In this document: piece after piece, positions 15,331 through 20,465 of the stretch
How positions within the stretch are numbered: the first letter of the stretch is position 1
Layout: the number at the start of each line of letters is the position of its first letter
Virus record (IMG/VR): IMGVR_UViG_3300025889_001189
Coordinates: 1-20,465 of that record
DNA: 20,465 nt
From: a virus
Strand: one strand, 5' to 3'
Notes under the pieces: generated by a model
Told to the model about the DNA's origin: nothing
Database searches by the model: none
Seen by the model: the letters and a program-made list of their open reading frames with translations, nothing else
Program-made: the position numbers and the translations under genes

Positions 15331-15604
15331 GGTAGCCGCCGCCCTTAGCCTTGTACTGCTTAGCCAGAAGCTGTGCCTTACGGGCCGACCACTGCCCCGC
15401 ACCAGTACCCTGCGTTGCTTGACCTTTGATCTTGTTGAACAACGCTTTCCGCATGCCGGGTTTAGTGTAGTTGCCAGCTTCGTTCACGCGGGACACAGAG
15501 CCGCCTTCAGCGTACTCCGTAAAGTCCGTATTGTCCCGGCGCTTCTTGCGTACGCCTGAAGGCATTTTGGAGGGGTTTATAGCCCCCATCCCGCGTGACG
15601 GCAT
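15323..15604 (-). CDS. Small basic protein with GQWSARKAQLLAK motif (DUF5872-like N-terminal half)
   Basis: The ATG at 15604 is used (93 residues, MPSRGMGAIN); it overlaps the HNH stop as TGATG. The N-terminal part is basic (VRKKRRDN) and contains YAEGGSV, related to the YAKGGSV of the gene before the HNH insertion. Residues 46-92 (NYTKPGMRKALFNKIK ... GAGQWSARKAQLLAK, QYKAKGGGY) form a conserved module that I recall in phage proteins and in giant-virus proteins of the DUF5872 type. Its function is unknown. The basic composition suggests nucleic acid or capsid-interior contact, which is speculative. Its end overlaps the next gene by eight bases. Confidence 0.7.
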   Translation of the reverse strand: MPSRGMGAINPSKMPSGVRKKRRDNTDFTEYAEGGSVSRVNEAGNYTKPGMRKALFNKIKGQATQGTGAGQWSARKAQLLAKQYKAKGGGYRD

Positions 15605-16083
15605 CAAGATACACCTCCGCGTCTAACACCATTTACTATTCGGCTTACTTGCGATTGCCGTATATTAAACTGTTTTGCTAGCATGCCTTGGCTATAAACT
15701 TTATTGGTGTATAAAATTTTAATTTGCGTTGCCTGTGCGTCAGTCAACTTGGCTTGCCCATTCAACTCGCCATGAAGCCGGGCGCTACCGCAAATTTTTT
15801 TGGCGACTCTATCCGCTACATTATCTTTGTTACTACCAAGGAAAAAATGATCTGGGTTACAACACTTTCGGTTATCACATTTGTGTAGCACATGTAGTTG
15901 GTGGTCAAGCGACGGTAACATATTTACTAACCACGCAGCCACTCTATGCGCTGTGGTAGATTTCCCCAAATGTACGCAAAACCAACCATACCCTTTTGCG
16001 TTAGTAGCAGCTTGCCATTCCCAGCATTGGTGCATAGGCCCTTGGCTTACCTTAGCCCAAAACCTTTCGGCAAGGGTAGTCAT
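15604..16083 (-). CDS. HNH homing endonuclease with helix-turn-helix tail
   Basis: A 159-residue HNH_3-type nuclease. AHRVAAWL carries the first conserved histidine (H46), then VLHKCDNRKCCNPDHFFLGS supplies C69, C74, C75 and H79, and NKDNVADR completes the motif. Residues 111-155 (AKLTDAQATQIK ... LAKQFNIRQSQVSRIVNG) form a helix-turn-helix, as in free-standing phage homing enzymes. Its start overlaps the upstream stop as ATGA, and its stop overlaps the next ATG as TGATG, so it is inserted without breaking translational coupling. By hand count the gene is about 45% GC, against about 55-60% just upstream, suggesting recent transfer. All motif residues are intact, so it is probably active. Confidence 0.9.
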   Translation of the reverse strand: MTTLAERFWAKVSQGPMHQCWEWQAATNAKGYGWFCVHLGKSTTAHRVAAWLVNMLPSLDHQLHVLHKCDNRKCCNPDHFFLGSNKDNVADRVAKKICGSARLHGELNGQAKLTDAQATQIKILYTNKVYSQGMLAKQFNIRQSQVSRIVNGVRRGGVS

Positions 16084-16400
16084 ATCATTCGACCTTTAGT
16101 CTTACCACGCTGTGCGCAACCATCTGCACGGGCGGAAGCCGAACCAACTGAGCCGCCTTTAGCATACTTCCGAGGCCCGAGCTGACGCGCGGCTTCAAAC
16201 GCCTCTTGCATCTTCATACGCTCAGCTTCACGGCGCGCCTCATCAATCGCTTTGCGCTCAACATCAGGACGCGGAGTCATGGTGTCTTCTTCGCGGTACA
16301 TCTTAGCGCGGCGCTCTGCATCAGCTGCGGCAGCAGCGTTGTCGTCCATGGGGAGCGGCATGGGCCGTTCTTTACGGCGATCGCGTGACATCTTTTCCAT
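16080..16400 (-). CDS. Charged helical small protein with C-terminal AKGGSV ... GKTKG motif
   Basis: Start chosen at MEKMSRDRRKERP (106 residues), because GGAAG lies seven bases upstream and the previous stop is at 16402. Residues 1-70 are a highly charged, probably single-helix region (ERRAKMYREED, EARREAERMKMQEAF). The C-terminus YAKGGSV ... ARADGCAQRGKTKGRMI parallels the tail of the preceding protein, showing that the two share a module although their N-terminal halves differ. The last four bases overlap the HNH gene start as ATGA. I recall this tail on several unrelated small proteins of environmental phages with no known function; it may be a structural or targeting tag. Confidence 0.7.
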   Translation of the reverse strand: MEKMSRDRRKERPMPLPMDDNAAAAADAERRAKMYREEDTMTPRPDVERKAIDEARREAERMKMQEAFEAARQLGPRKYAKGGSVGSASARADGCAQRGKTKGRMI

Positions 16401-16401
16401 C

Positions 16402-16797
16402 TCAGCACTTCCCGCCGTAGGCCATCTTGACCATCGTACCTTTGGTCTTGCCTTTCTTGGCAACGCCATCAGCCGCACTGGTGTACCCACCCGATTTGTA
16501 GGCCATACCGCCACCCATCATCTTCTTGGTAGCGCCGCCTTTCTTCATACCTTTGGCTTCAGCCATCTCGTGCTTGATCATGGCTTTGGGAGCGCCCTTC
16601 TTTTTCATAAAGGCAAGCTCTTTACCCATCATAGCTTTGGATTCTTTCATGTCACCACCCTCGTTAAATTTACGGCCTTTGTCGGCCTTCATGAACTCGC
16701 GGCCAACCTTCTGAGAAATCCCCATCCGCTTAGCAGCGGCGGGGTCATTAGCGACCATCGCCATCAAATTGTGCTGGGCTTTGCTGGTCGAAGGCAT
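16402..16797 (-). CDS. Met/Lys/Gly-rich small protein with C-terminal GKTKG motif
   Basis: Start chosen at MPSTSKAQHNLM (131 residues), one base after the membrane-protein stop; a longer frame upstream would overlap that gene completely. The protein is strikingly rich in Met (17 residues), Lys and Gly, with MKKKGAP, MKKGGATKKMMGGG and a C-terminal block SAADGVAKKGKTKGTMV followed by YGGKC. The same C-terminal block closes the next gene's protein. The N-terminal part (MPSTSKAQHNLMAMVAND, AAKRMGISQKVGREF) is helical and resembles short phage proteins described only as hypothetical. Nothing indicates an enzyme. A basic, flexible protein in a head operon could be packaged or bind DNA, but that is speculation. 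Confidence 0.7.
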   Translation of the reverse strand: MPSTSKAQHNLMAMVANDPAAAKRMGISQKVGREFMKADKGRKFNEGGDMKESKAMMGKELAFMKKKGAPKAMIKHEMAEAKGMKKGGATKKMMGGGMAYKSGGYTSAADGVAKKGKTKGTMVKMAYGGKC

Positions 16798-16798
16798 G

Positions 16799-17005
16799 TT
16801 AGCCACCAAACAGCCGTTTAAGGCCCATCGTAATGGCACCACCAACCGTACCGGCAAAAGCCATGACCACCCAGATACCACCCTTGGTCTGATCAATGGT
16901 CTCTTTCATAACCTTCATATCCTGACGCAGCAGGTGAATTTCTTTCATGAGGTTACGAACGTCAGCCTCAAGAGCGCCAAACTCTTTAGGGTCTACATCA
17001 GCCAT
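16799..17005 (-). CDS. Small coiled-coil protein with one C-terminal membrane helix (XhlA/holin-like)
   Basis: The start chosen is the ATG at 17005 (MADVDPKEF, 68 residues), because GGAAG lies eight bases upstream and the preceding gene stops at 17008. An in-frame ATG at 17020 would add five residues. Residues 8-40 form an amphipathic, charged helix (ALEADVRNLMKEIHLLRQDM), likely a coiled coil. Residues 43-62 (GGIWVVMAFAGTVGGAITM) are one membrane segment followed by a short basic tail. This plan is that of XhlA-type hemolysin/holin accessory proteins. It sits among head genes, far from the endolysin, so it could instead be a virion or membrane-docking protein. Its TAA stop is one base before the next ATG. 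Confidence 0.65.
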   Translation of the reverse strand: MADVDPKEFGALEADVRNLMKEIHLLRQDMKVMKETIDQTKGGIWVVMAFAGTVGGAITMGLKRLFGG

Positions 17006-17007
17006 GG

Positions 17008-17262
17008 TTAGCACTTCCATGCTCTCAAACTTTTATTGATACGACTGTTTGGGTCTTTAGCAGTTTTCTCAGACGTGAGCTTCTTCTTCATCCCTTTCAT
17101 CCGGGCACAGAATGAATCACGCCGAGCACCACCTTCCGGTTGAGGAGCCTTAAGCCCCGGTTTCCCAGGGTTAGCCCTGTTGTACGACGCCCGCCCCTTG
17201 GCATTGAGCCCGCCTTCAGGATTTTTCCCCTCTTTGCGCTGCCAAGCAGGTGTCTTAGCCAT
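17008..17262 (-). CDS. Small basic phage protein (DUF6321-like)
   Basis: An 84-residue basic protein with the distinctive string KTPAWQRKEGKNPEGGLNAK, followed by GRASYNRANPG, ARRDSFCARM and a C-terminal SRINKSLRAWKC. This arrangement matches my memory of a widespread small family of unknown function in bacteriophages (probably DUF6321); the domain number needs a profile search. It has two cysteines (one is the last residue), no membrane segment and a high Lys/Arg content, compatible with nucleic acid binding, though nothing shows that. It starts three bases after the preceding stop and ends two bases before the membrane-protein start, so it is translationally coupled. Confidence 0.75.
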   Translation of the reverse strand: MAKTPAWQRKEGKNPEGGLNAKGRASYNRANPGKPGLKAPQPEGGARRDSFCARMKGMKKKLTSEKTAKDPNSRINKSLRAWKC

Positions 17263-17265
17263 GAT

Positions 17266-17865
17266 CTACCCGCAGATGATGGTGCAGTAGGTCACGTTTG
17301 TCAGCGTGACAACGCAGAAGTCGTCTTTACCACTAAGGGTAGTGATAATCCCCTCTGCCGCCATGTACAAACTATTGACTGACGTGGCCGATGCCGGAGT
17401 ATTAACCTGCAGTTTCAGGTTACGCGCAAGCCCATTGGTGTTGAACTTGACTGATCCAGCACTGCCAGTGCCCACGTAGTACAGACCTTTGATGCGGGTG
17501 CGAGGCAGCGCAAGGCTACCTGTTGTTCCGATCTTGACGTTACCCGCCGAAGCCCCGCTTGCCGTGATTGAATCAACCCGTGCGTAGAAGTTGTTGGAGG
17601 TTACCGTCGTGGCATTGGGTCCAGTCAAAGTTTCACTCACAACGGTGTTGGTCAAATCACCAACCTTGATGCCCGTGATCGTGAACGTGATACCTGAGTC
17701 ATCACCTGCCGACGTGATGATGACCTTATACCCATACCCGTTAGGGCCGACGGTGTTCTCAAGCAGAGACAGTGAACCTGCATCCGCAATCGAGGCATTT
17801 GCCCGGTAGTACGCATCGTCTGTGGCGGGGGTTACCGCCCAGACATCATATTGCATAGAGGCCAT
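17266..17865 (-). CDS. Beta-rich virion protein, probable head/decoration component
   Basis: A 199-residue protein starting MASMQYDVWAV, behind a perfect AGGAGG ribosome site five bases before the ATG, so high expression is expected. It is rich in Thr, Val, Gly and Asn and predicted all-beta, with no catalytic motif. The C-terminus (LYMAAEGIITTLSG, CVVTLTNVTYCTIICG) is hydrophobic with three cysteines but is not a membrane helix. It follows the preceding head-like gene by only 12 bases, so the two are probably made together. A decoration or head-stabilising role is an inference from location, composition and the strong ribosome site. I recall similar proteins only as uncharacterised phage structural proteins. 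Confidence 0.6.
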   Translation of the reverse strand: MASMQYDVWAVTPATDDAYYRANASIADAGSLSLLENTVGPNGYGYKVIITSAGDDSGITFTITGIKVGDLTNTVVSETLTGPNATTVTSNNFYARVDSITASGASAGNVKIGTTGSLALPRTRIKGLYYVGTGSAGSVKFNTNGLARNLKLQVNTPASATSVNSLYMAAEGIITTLSGKDDFCVVTLTNVTYCTIICG

Positions 17866-17877
17866 GAGTGCCTCCTA

Positions 17878-18408
17878 TTACTGGTCGGCAAACGCAGGGG
17901 CAGTCGCACCAACAACCGTACCGAAGATTTGCCAGTTCGTACCGTCTTTGGCAATCACAGTGATCTGCGCGGCAGCAGGCACATTGACCTGAATTTTGCT
18001 GTTGGAGTTGCCGTCCGAGTACACAACCGACACAGCACCATCATCCGTATCGTGGAACGCCACACCGCCAATAAAGTAGTTGGTGTTCGAACCCGTGTTG
18101 ATGATGAAGTCCGTCGCATCCGCAGCACCGCCGCCGTACACAAACGTGAACGACTGACCCGCCACCGGGGCAGGCAGCGTGTAGGTGTTGTCTTGGGTAC
18201 CGTTGGGAACGATGTTGATTACACCGCCGCCGTTAGTTGCAGCGGTCATCGTTGCATTACCATCAGCCAGAGCCACCGGGGTTGCAACAATCCCAGAAAC
18301 ACCCATGGACACCGCAGCCGTAGTAACAGCACCGGTAGACGAATTGATGGTAACGGTTTGGAAACCGTTTTGGGACCGTACCGGCCCGCTGAATGTAGTG
18401 TTGGCCAT
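17878..18408 (-). CDS. Beta-rich virion protein, possible capsid decoration/head protein
   Basis: A 176-residue Gly/Ala/Thr/Ser/Val-rich protein with very few charged residues, beginning MANTTFSGPVRSQNGF, an N-terminus often seen on small head-associated proteins of environmental phages. No enzyme motif, signal peptide or membrane segment is visible. The second half (GQSFTFVYGGG, NYFIGGVAFHD, VSVVYSDG, WQIFGTVV) alternates short beta strands and turns, as in trimeric decoration or cement proteins. It is the first gene after the endonuclease and in an endonuclease-free relative would sit right after the capsid gene, the classic place for a decoration protein. The start has only a weak GAGA ribosome site. 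The head role is inferred from position and composition. Confidence 0.6.
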   Translation of the reverse strand: MANTTFSGPVRSQNGFQTVTINSSTGAVTTAAVSMGVSGIVATPVALADGNATMTAATNGGGVINIVPNGTQDNTYTLPAPVAGQSFTFVYGGGAADATDFIINTGSNTNYFIGGVAFHDTDDGAVSVVYSDGNSNSKIQVNVPAAAQITVIAKDGTNWQIFGTVVGATAPAFADQ

Positions 18409-18494
18409 GATCTCTCACATGCGATTTTCGGTACTGCAGCCTGCATGTCGTCAGCCGGGACTGTCTGCAATACCGGTAACCCCGGAATAGTAGT
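18409..18494. other. Leader between endonuclease and first head gene
   Basis: This 86-base stretch is the leader of the virion gene at 18408. Apart from the -10 box at its right edge I see no gene, tRNA or convincing terminator; short GC-rich inverted bits (CTGCAG, CCGG) are present but form no clear stem. Confidence 0.5.
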
Positions 18495-18523
18495 GTTGTA
18501 TCAGGTTGTTTGGGGGGTGTCAA
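18495..18523 (-). promoter_or_regulatory. Sigma-70-like promoter inside the 3' end of the endonuclease gene
   Basis: TTGACA (18523-18518), a 17-base spacer containing the endonuclease stop codon, and TACAAC (18500-18495, 4 of 6 matches). The -35 box lies within codons for Leu-Asp-Thr near the C-terminus. Expected initiation near 18488 gives a leader of about 80 bases for the virion gene starting at 18408. It shares the 9-mer TTGACACCC with the promoter upstream of the endonuclease. Confidence 0.55.
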
Positions 18524-19952
18524 GCCTCCAGACCCACCGCCTCTTACCGCAGTCAAAAATGCGCCGCGCCCCCATCAAGTAGGTCATCTCTGCTTCAGTA
18601 CGGGGGTCTGTATCAGCGTCAAAAATATACGCGAGGCCGTGCTCTTCTAGCCGCTTTTGGATGAACTTCCGTTGGTACTGTGTCTTAAGAAGCAACCCAA
18701 GCTTAGGGCTCCAGACAGCATAGTCGGGTGCAAGTTCTCGTTCCAGCTCAAACCCAAGCTTTTCATACATGCTGCCATCAAAAAACCGGTTATCAGAAAA
18801 CGATTTGACTTCTGTTGGTTGGTAGTCAGCCAAAAACGCTTTAAACAGGCGAGACGCGCCGCCCTGCACAGTTACACGTGTGGCATATCGTGAAAGCGTC
18901 CAACTCCGTGACGCATGCGGCCCTCGGTCATTCGCCCCATAAGTGAACCGCATACACGCAACAAGCTTACCGTTCCAATAGAGGCCATAGTGCTCACCAG
19001 CGCCGTTGCCGCCTTGGACGTGGTACCGCTCGTAAAACTGACGGGCTTCATCACTACTAACCCGAGATACGTCACACTTACGCGCCATTAGACTCCCACG
19101 ACCTGCGCCCACAGCGTAACGCAGTAGCCGCTTGATAGCGGGTTTACGGGCTTTCCACTCAGACTCATAGAGCGTAATCAGGTGTACACCTTTATCGCGG
19201 CAAGCTTGGTACTTTTGCGCATGTTTACTTTTGTTGGCCTGCTCATCAGCGGCAGTTGCGTGGCTATGATAAAACTCCCCGCAGTATTCCACCGCAAGTT
19301 GTGCACCCGGTACGTAGATGTCTAGCTCTTTCGGCTTCACCAAAGTACGGTCGCGGCGTACGACCGTGGTAAACGTCTCTAAAAACTGTGCGACTTCCTC
19401 TTCGCCCGAAGACTTCGTGTGATTGCACCGTGTACATGGGTTGGCTCCACGTAAGACCGCATGGGGTGTAGATATGAAGTGGGCACCATGTGTGACGCAC
19501 TTGAACTCGGCATTCGCAGATATTTTTGTATACCCACTTACGTACTGAACAGCGCCCCCATGAACATCCGCAAGGCGTGATAAAAACCCAGCAATCGGGA
19601 ACACTCCGTTAGGGTGGACTTCTCGACCTTCAGCCGTAACGCGCTTAACGTAAGCACGTTTGTTAGCCTCCCGCATTTTTTCTGGCTGGTGTTTTCTTAA
19701 CGCTTGTTTTGCCTCCCGGTCTTTAACACGTACAAGCTCCGGGTTCCGAGTTCTATACGCCGACGTGTACGCCGCCGCTTTATTCGGATTCTTAGCCAAC
19801 CACGCAAGGGACGCCAACCTTGTGCACTCAACGCAAGTGCCAGTTAACGTAGCTCTGGGGGCTAAGTGCCCTTGCTTGCAAGGGATACCAGTCTCGTAGG
19901 TCTTACATCCTGCGGCAATTGCATTCTGCCGTGCTGTCATGTTCCGTGGCAT
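18501..19952 (-). CDS. Free-standing multi-domain homing endonuclease (Vsr/EDxHD-like nuclease with GNAT-like C-terminus)
   Basis: A 483-residue protein with four visible parts. Residues 25-43 form a finger-like knuckle (PCKQGH ... CVEC). Residues 130-176 match the HG-type zinc module common in phage endonucleases (C152, H155, C173, C176). Residues 184-280 are a Vsr/MutH-like nuclease fold, with an acidic EEE cluster at 184-186, ELDIYVP (D211), VEYCGEFYHSH (E222, H229) and a closing LITLYESEW. Residues 300-415 (ARQFYERYH, YGLYWNGKLVA, GGASRLFKAFL, MYEKLGF) resemble an acetyltransferase-like fold seen at the C-terminus of some phage nucleases. It would cut a cognate site in endonuclease-free relatives and spread by repair. 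It has its own promoter and a start preceded by AGGGGG seven bases upstream, and it separates the capsid gene from the next head gene. No intron structure was recognised. The nuclease call is firm; the acetyltransferase-like fold is less so. Confidence 0.8.
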   Translation of the reverse strand: MPRNMTARQNAIAAGCKTYETGIPCKQGHLAPRATLTGTCVECTRLASLAWLAKNPNKAAAYTSAYRTRNPELVRVKDREAKQALRKHQPEKMREANKRAYVKRVTAEGREVHPNGVFPIAGFLSRLADVHGGAVQYVSGYTKISANAEFKCVTHGAHFISTPHAVLRGANPCTRCNHTKSSGEEEVAQFLETFTTVVRRDRTLVKPKELDIYVPGAQLAVEYCGEFYHSHATAADEQANKSKHAQKYQACRDKGVHLITLYESEWKARKPAIKRLLRYAVGAGRGSLMARKCDVSRVSSDEARQFYERYHVQGGNGAGEHYGLYWNGKLVACMRFTYGANDRGPHASRSWTLSRYATRVTVQGGASRLFKAFLADYQPTEVKSFSDNRFFDGSMYEKLGFELERELAPDYAVWSPKLGLLLKTQYQRKFIQKRLEEHGLAYIFDADTDPRTEAEMTYLMGARRIFDCGKRRWVWRLDTPQTT

Positions 19953-19966
19953 TTTGGAGCCCCCTG

Positions 19967-19985
19967 TAGTGATCGAATGTCACTA
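19967..19985. promoter_or_regulatory. Operator-like dyad over the -10/start region
   Basis: TAGTGA-N7-TCACTA forms an inverted repeat covering the edge of the -10 box and the expected start site. A further TAGTGA half-site lies just upstream of the -35 box at 20015-20020, and the 8-mer GTAGTGAT occurs at both 19966 and 20014. Half-sites on both sides of a promoter are typical of repressor binding, but no cognate regulator is in the window. The dyad is short and could be chance. Confidence 0.4.
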
Positions 19986-20013
19986 TCTTACGGATATGAG
20001 AAGAGGGTGTCAA
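19985..20013 (-). promoter_or_regulatory. Sigma-70-like promoter upstream of the homing endonuclease
   Basis: A consensus -35 box TTGACA (20013-20008) is separated by exactly 17 bases from TAAGAT (19990-19985), a 4 of 6 match to the -10 consensus. Transcription would begin near 19978, giving a leader of about 26 bases before the endonuclease ATG at 19952. It lies directly behind the capsid terminator, so it restarts transcription for the downstream block. The boxes are seen directly; activity is inferred. Confidence 0.7.
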
Positions 20014-20031
20014 GTAGTGATTAAACCACGT

Positions 20032-20054
20032 AAAAAAGGGGCCCGAAGGCCCCT
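20032..20054 (-). terminator. Rho-independent terminator after capsid gene
   Basis: On the minus strand the stem AGGGGCC, a TTCG tetraloop and GGCCCCT are followed at once by a run of Ts. The seven-base-pair stem is perfect and GC-rich, and UUCG is an exceptionally stable loop. The plus strand has no T-run after the stem, so it acts on minus-strand transcripts only. It separates the capsid transcript from the endonuclease and downstream virion genes. Confidence 0.92.
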
Positions 20055-20057
20055 CTC

Positions 20058-20078
20058 AATCAAGCTAAGTGCTTGATT
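20058..20078 (-). other. Hairpin between capsid stop and terminator
   Basis: A perfect 8-bp stem (AATCAAGC / GCTTGATT) with a 5-base loop lies immediately after the capsid stop and just before the terminator stem. It has no T-tract of its own. It may protect the 3' end of the capsid message or act together with the terminator. The stem is seen directly; the role is inference. Confidence 0.5.
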
Positions 20079-20087
20079 TACTTGCGT

Positions 20088-20465
20088 TTACGCGCCCGGT
20101 GAGCCATATGCGCCCAACGGATCAGAGACGCCGAAGCTGTACCTTTCGCGGCTCTTGTACCTTGAGTTACCTGTGTCAAAGTCCGCATCCATGGAAGTCT
20201 GCAGAGGCGTACGCACGAAGTGCTTGAGCCCGTTAGGAACGTCCGTCAAGAGGAACCAAGCATTGGTATCGGTCAAATAGTGATTAACCGTATAGCCTTC
20301 AGGGATGGAGCCGTTGTTCTTCAGCGCGTTGATGTCGTTGTCAGCGGTCGCCACGCGGAGTTCAGTCTCCAACAGACGGGTTGCAACGAACATCAGTGCC
20401 GGAGGCACAACCAGCTTGCGGGGCTTAGCAGCGATCAGCAAGCCACGCTCATGGTCCAACCAGCG
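20088..20465 (-). CDS. Major capsid protein, C-terminal 125 residues (partial, 5' end off window)
   Basis: This reading frame is open to the right edge; the first visible codons read RWLDHERG, so the start lies outside the window. The visible part contains KPRKLVVPPALMF, then a helix with LLETEL, NDINAL, and the segment TDTNAWFLLTDVPNGLKHF, ending in SRYKSRERYSFGVSD. These phrases are typical of the C-terminal half of HK97-fold or Mu gpT-like major capsid proteins in environmental short-tailed phages. Such proteins assemble the icosahedral head. It is the most upstream gene of the virion block, and an intrinsic terminator lies about 34 bp past its TAA stop, so much of its message probably ends there. 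That fits a need for far more capsid than connector protein. The capsid assignment comes from recalled family similarity and genomic position. Confidence 0.85.
   Translation of the reverse strand, partial: RWLDHERGLLIAAKPRKLVVPPALMFVATRLLETELRVATADNDINALKNNGSIPEGYTVNHYLTDTNAWFLLTDVPNGLKHFVRTPLQTSMDADFDTGNSRYKSRERYSFGVSDPLGAYGSPGA

Noticed and set aside
15331-15402. Upstream extension of the 78-residue protein to 15402
   Set aside because: Those codons lie within the preceding conserved gene (GQWSARKAQLLAK region) and the translation there is unrelated to the family; the GTG at 15330 begins at the conserved residues.
18409-18500. Group I intron end or terminator after the endonuclease
   Set aside because: No intron core elements or stem with T-run found; the capsid frame ended normally upstream, so there is no interrupted gene to splice.
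20150-20180. TTGACA inside the capsid gene as a promoter
   Set aside because: The only -10-like element downstream (TACAAG) is 14 bases away, too close, and the hexamer follows from capsid codons.

Overview
This 20.5 kb window is a contiguous piece of a tailed double-stranded DNA phage genome (free phage, prophage or metagenomic contig; the sequence cannot tell which). Every supported gene lies on the minus strand, so biological order runs from the right edge to the left. The genes are packed with stop/start overlaps (ATGA, GTGA, TGATG, TAATG), the pattern of a late virion operon. The content (capsid protein, two head-tail adaptors, a DNA-stabilisation/nozzle-like protein, fibres, a large glycine-rich virion protein, and no tape measure, sheath or tail tube seen) fits a short-tailed, podovirus-like phage of the kind common in marine and freshwater Proteobacteria. 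That habitat is recalled from similar proteins, not proven here. The promoters found are sigma-70-like.

Layout in transcription order. (1) 20465-20088: C-terminal end of the major capsid protein, followed by a strong intrinsic terminator. (2) 20013-19967: sigma-70-like promoter with operator-like half-sites, then a large free-standing multi-domain homing endonuclease (19952-18501). Its last codons carry a second sigma-70-like promoter for the head genes that follow. (3) 18408-17266: two beta-rich virion (decoration-like) proteins. (4) 17262-15094: small basic proteins sharing short Gly/Lys motifs, a small coiled-coil membrane protein, and an HNH endonuclease inserted between overlapping genes. 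(5) 15097-12499: first adaptor, zinc-ribbon protein, two tiny Lys/Gly proteins and an SU10-like adaptor. Both adaptors carry inserted beta modules. (6) 12499-10850: small virion proteins, one built from six exact-period 20-residue repeats. (7) 10847-8094: 917-residue tail fibre with about fourteen 17-residue YadA-head-like repeats, then two small proteins. (8) 7484-5900: lysis region with a 30-codon membrane peptide, a membrane-anchored protein, a two-TM holin-like protein and a GH108 endolysin. (9) 5898-1: nozzle/stabilisation-like protein, a second fibre-like protein, and the start of a repeat-rich, probably ejected virion protein that runs off the left edge.

The genes together build the capsid portal-to-tail connector, the host-recognition apparatus and the lysis machinery. 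Two homing endonucleases ride in the operon. The least conventional features are the terminator-promoter-endonuclease-promoter block after the capsid gene, the family of small GKTKG/AKGG-motif proteins, two overlapping genes that look like halves of one protein family, repeated insertion of beta modules into connector proteins, and the tiny membrane peptide before the lysis genes.
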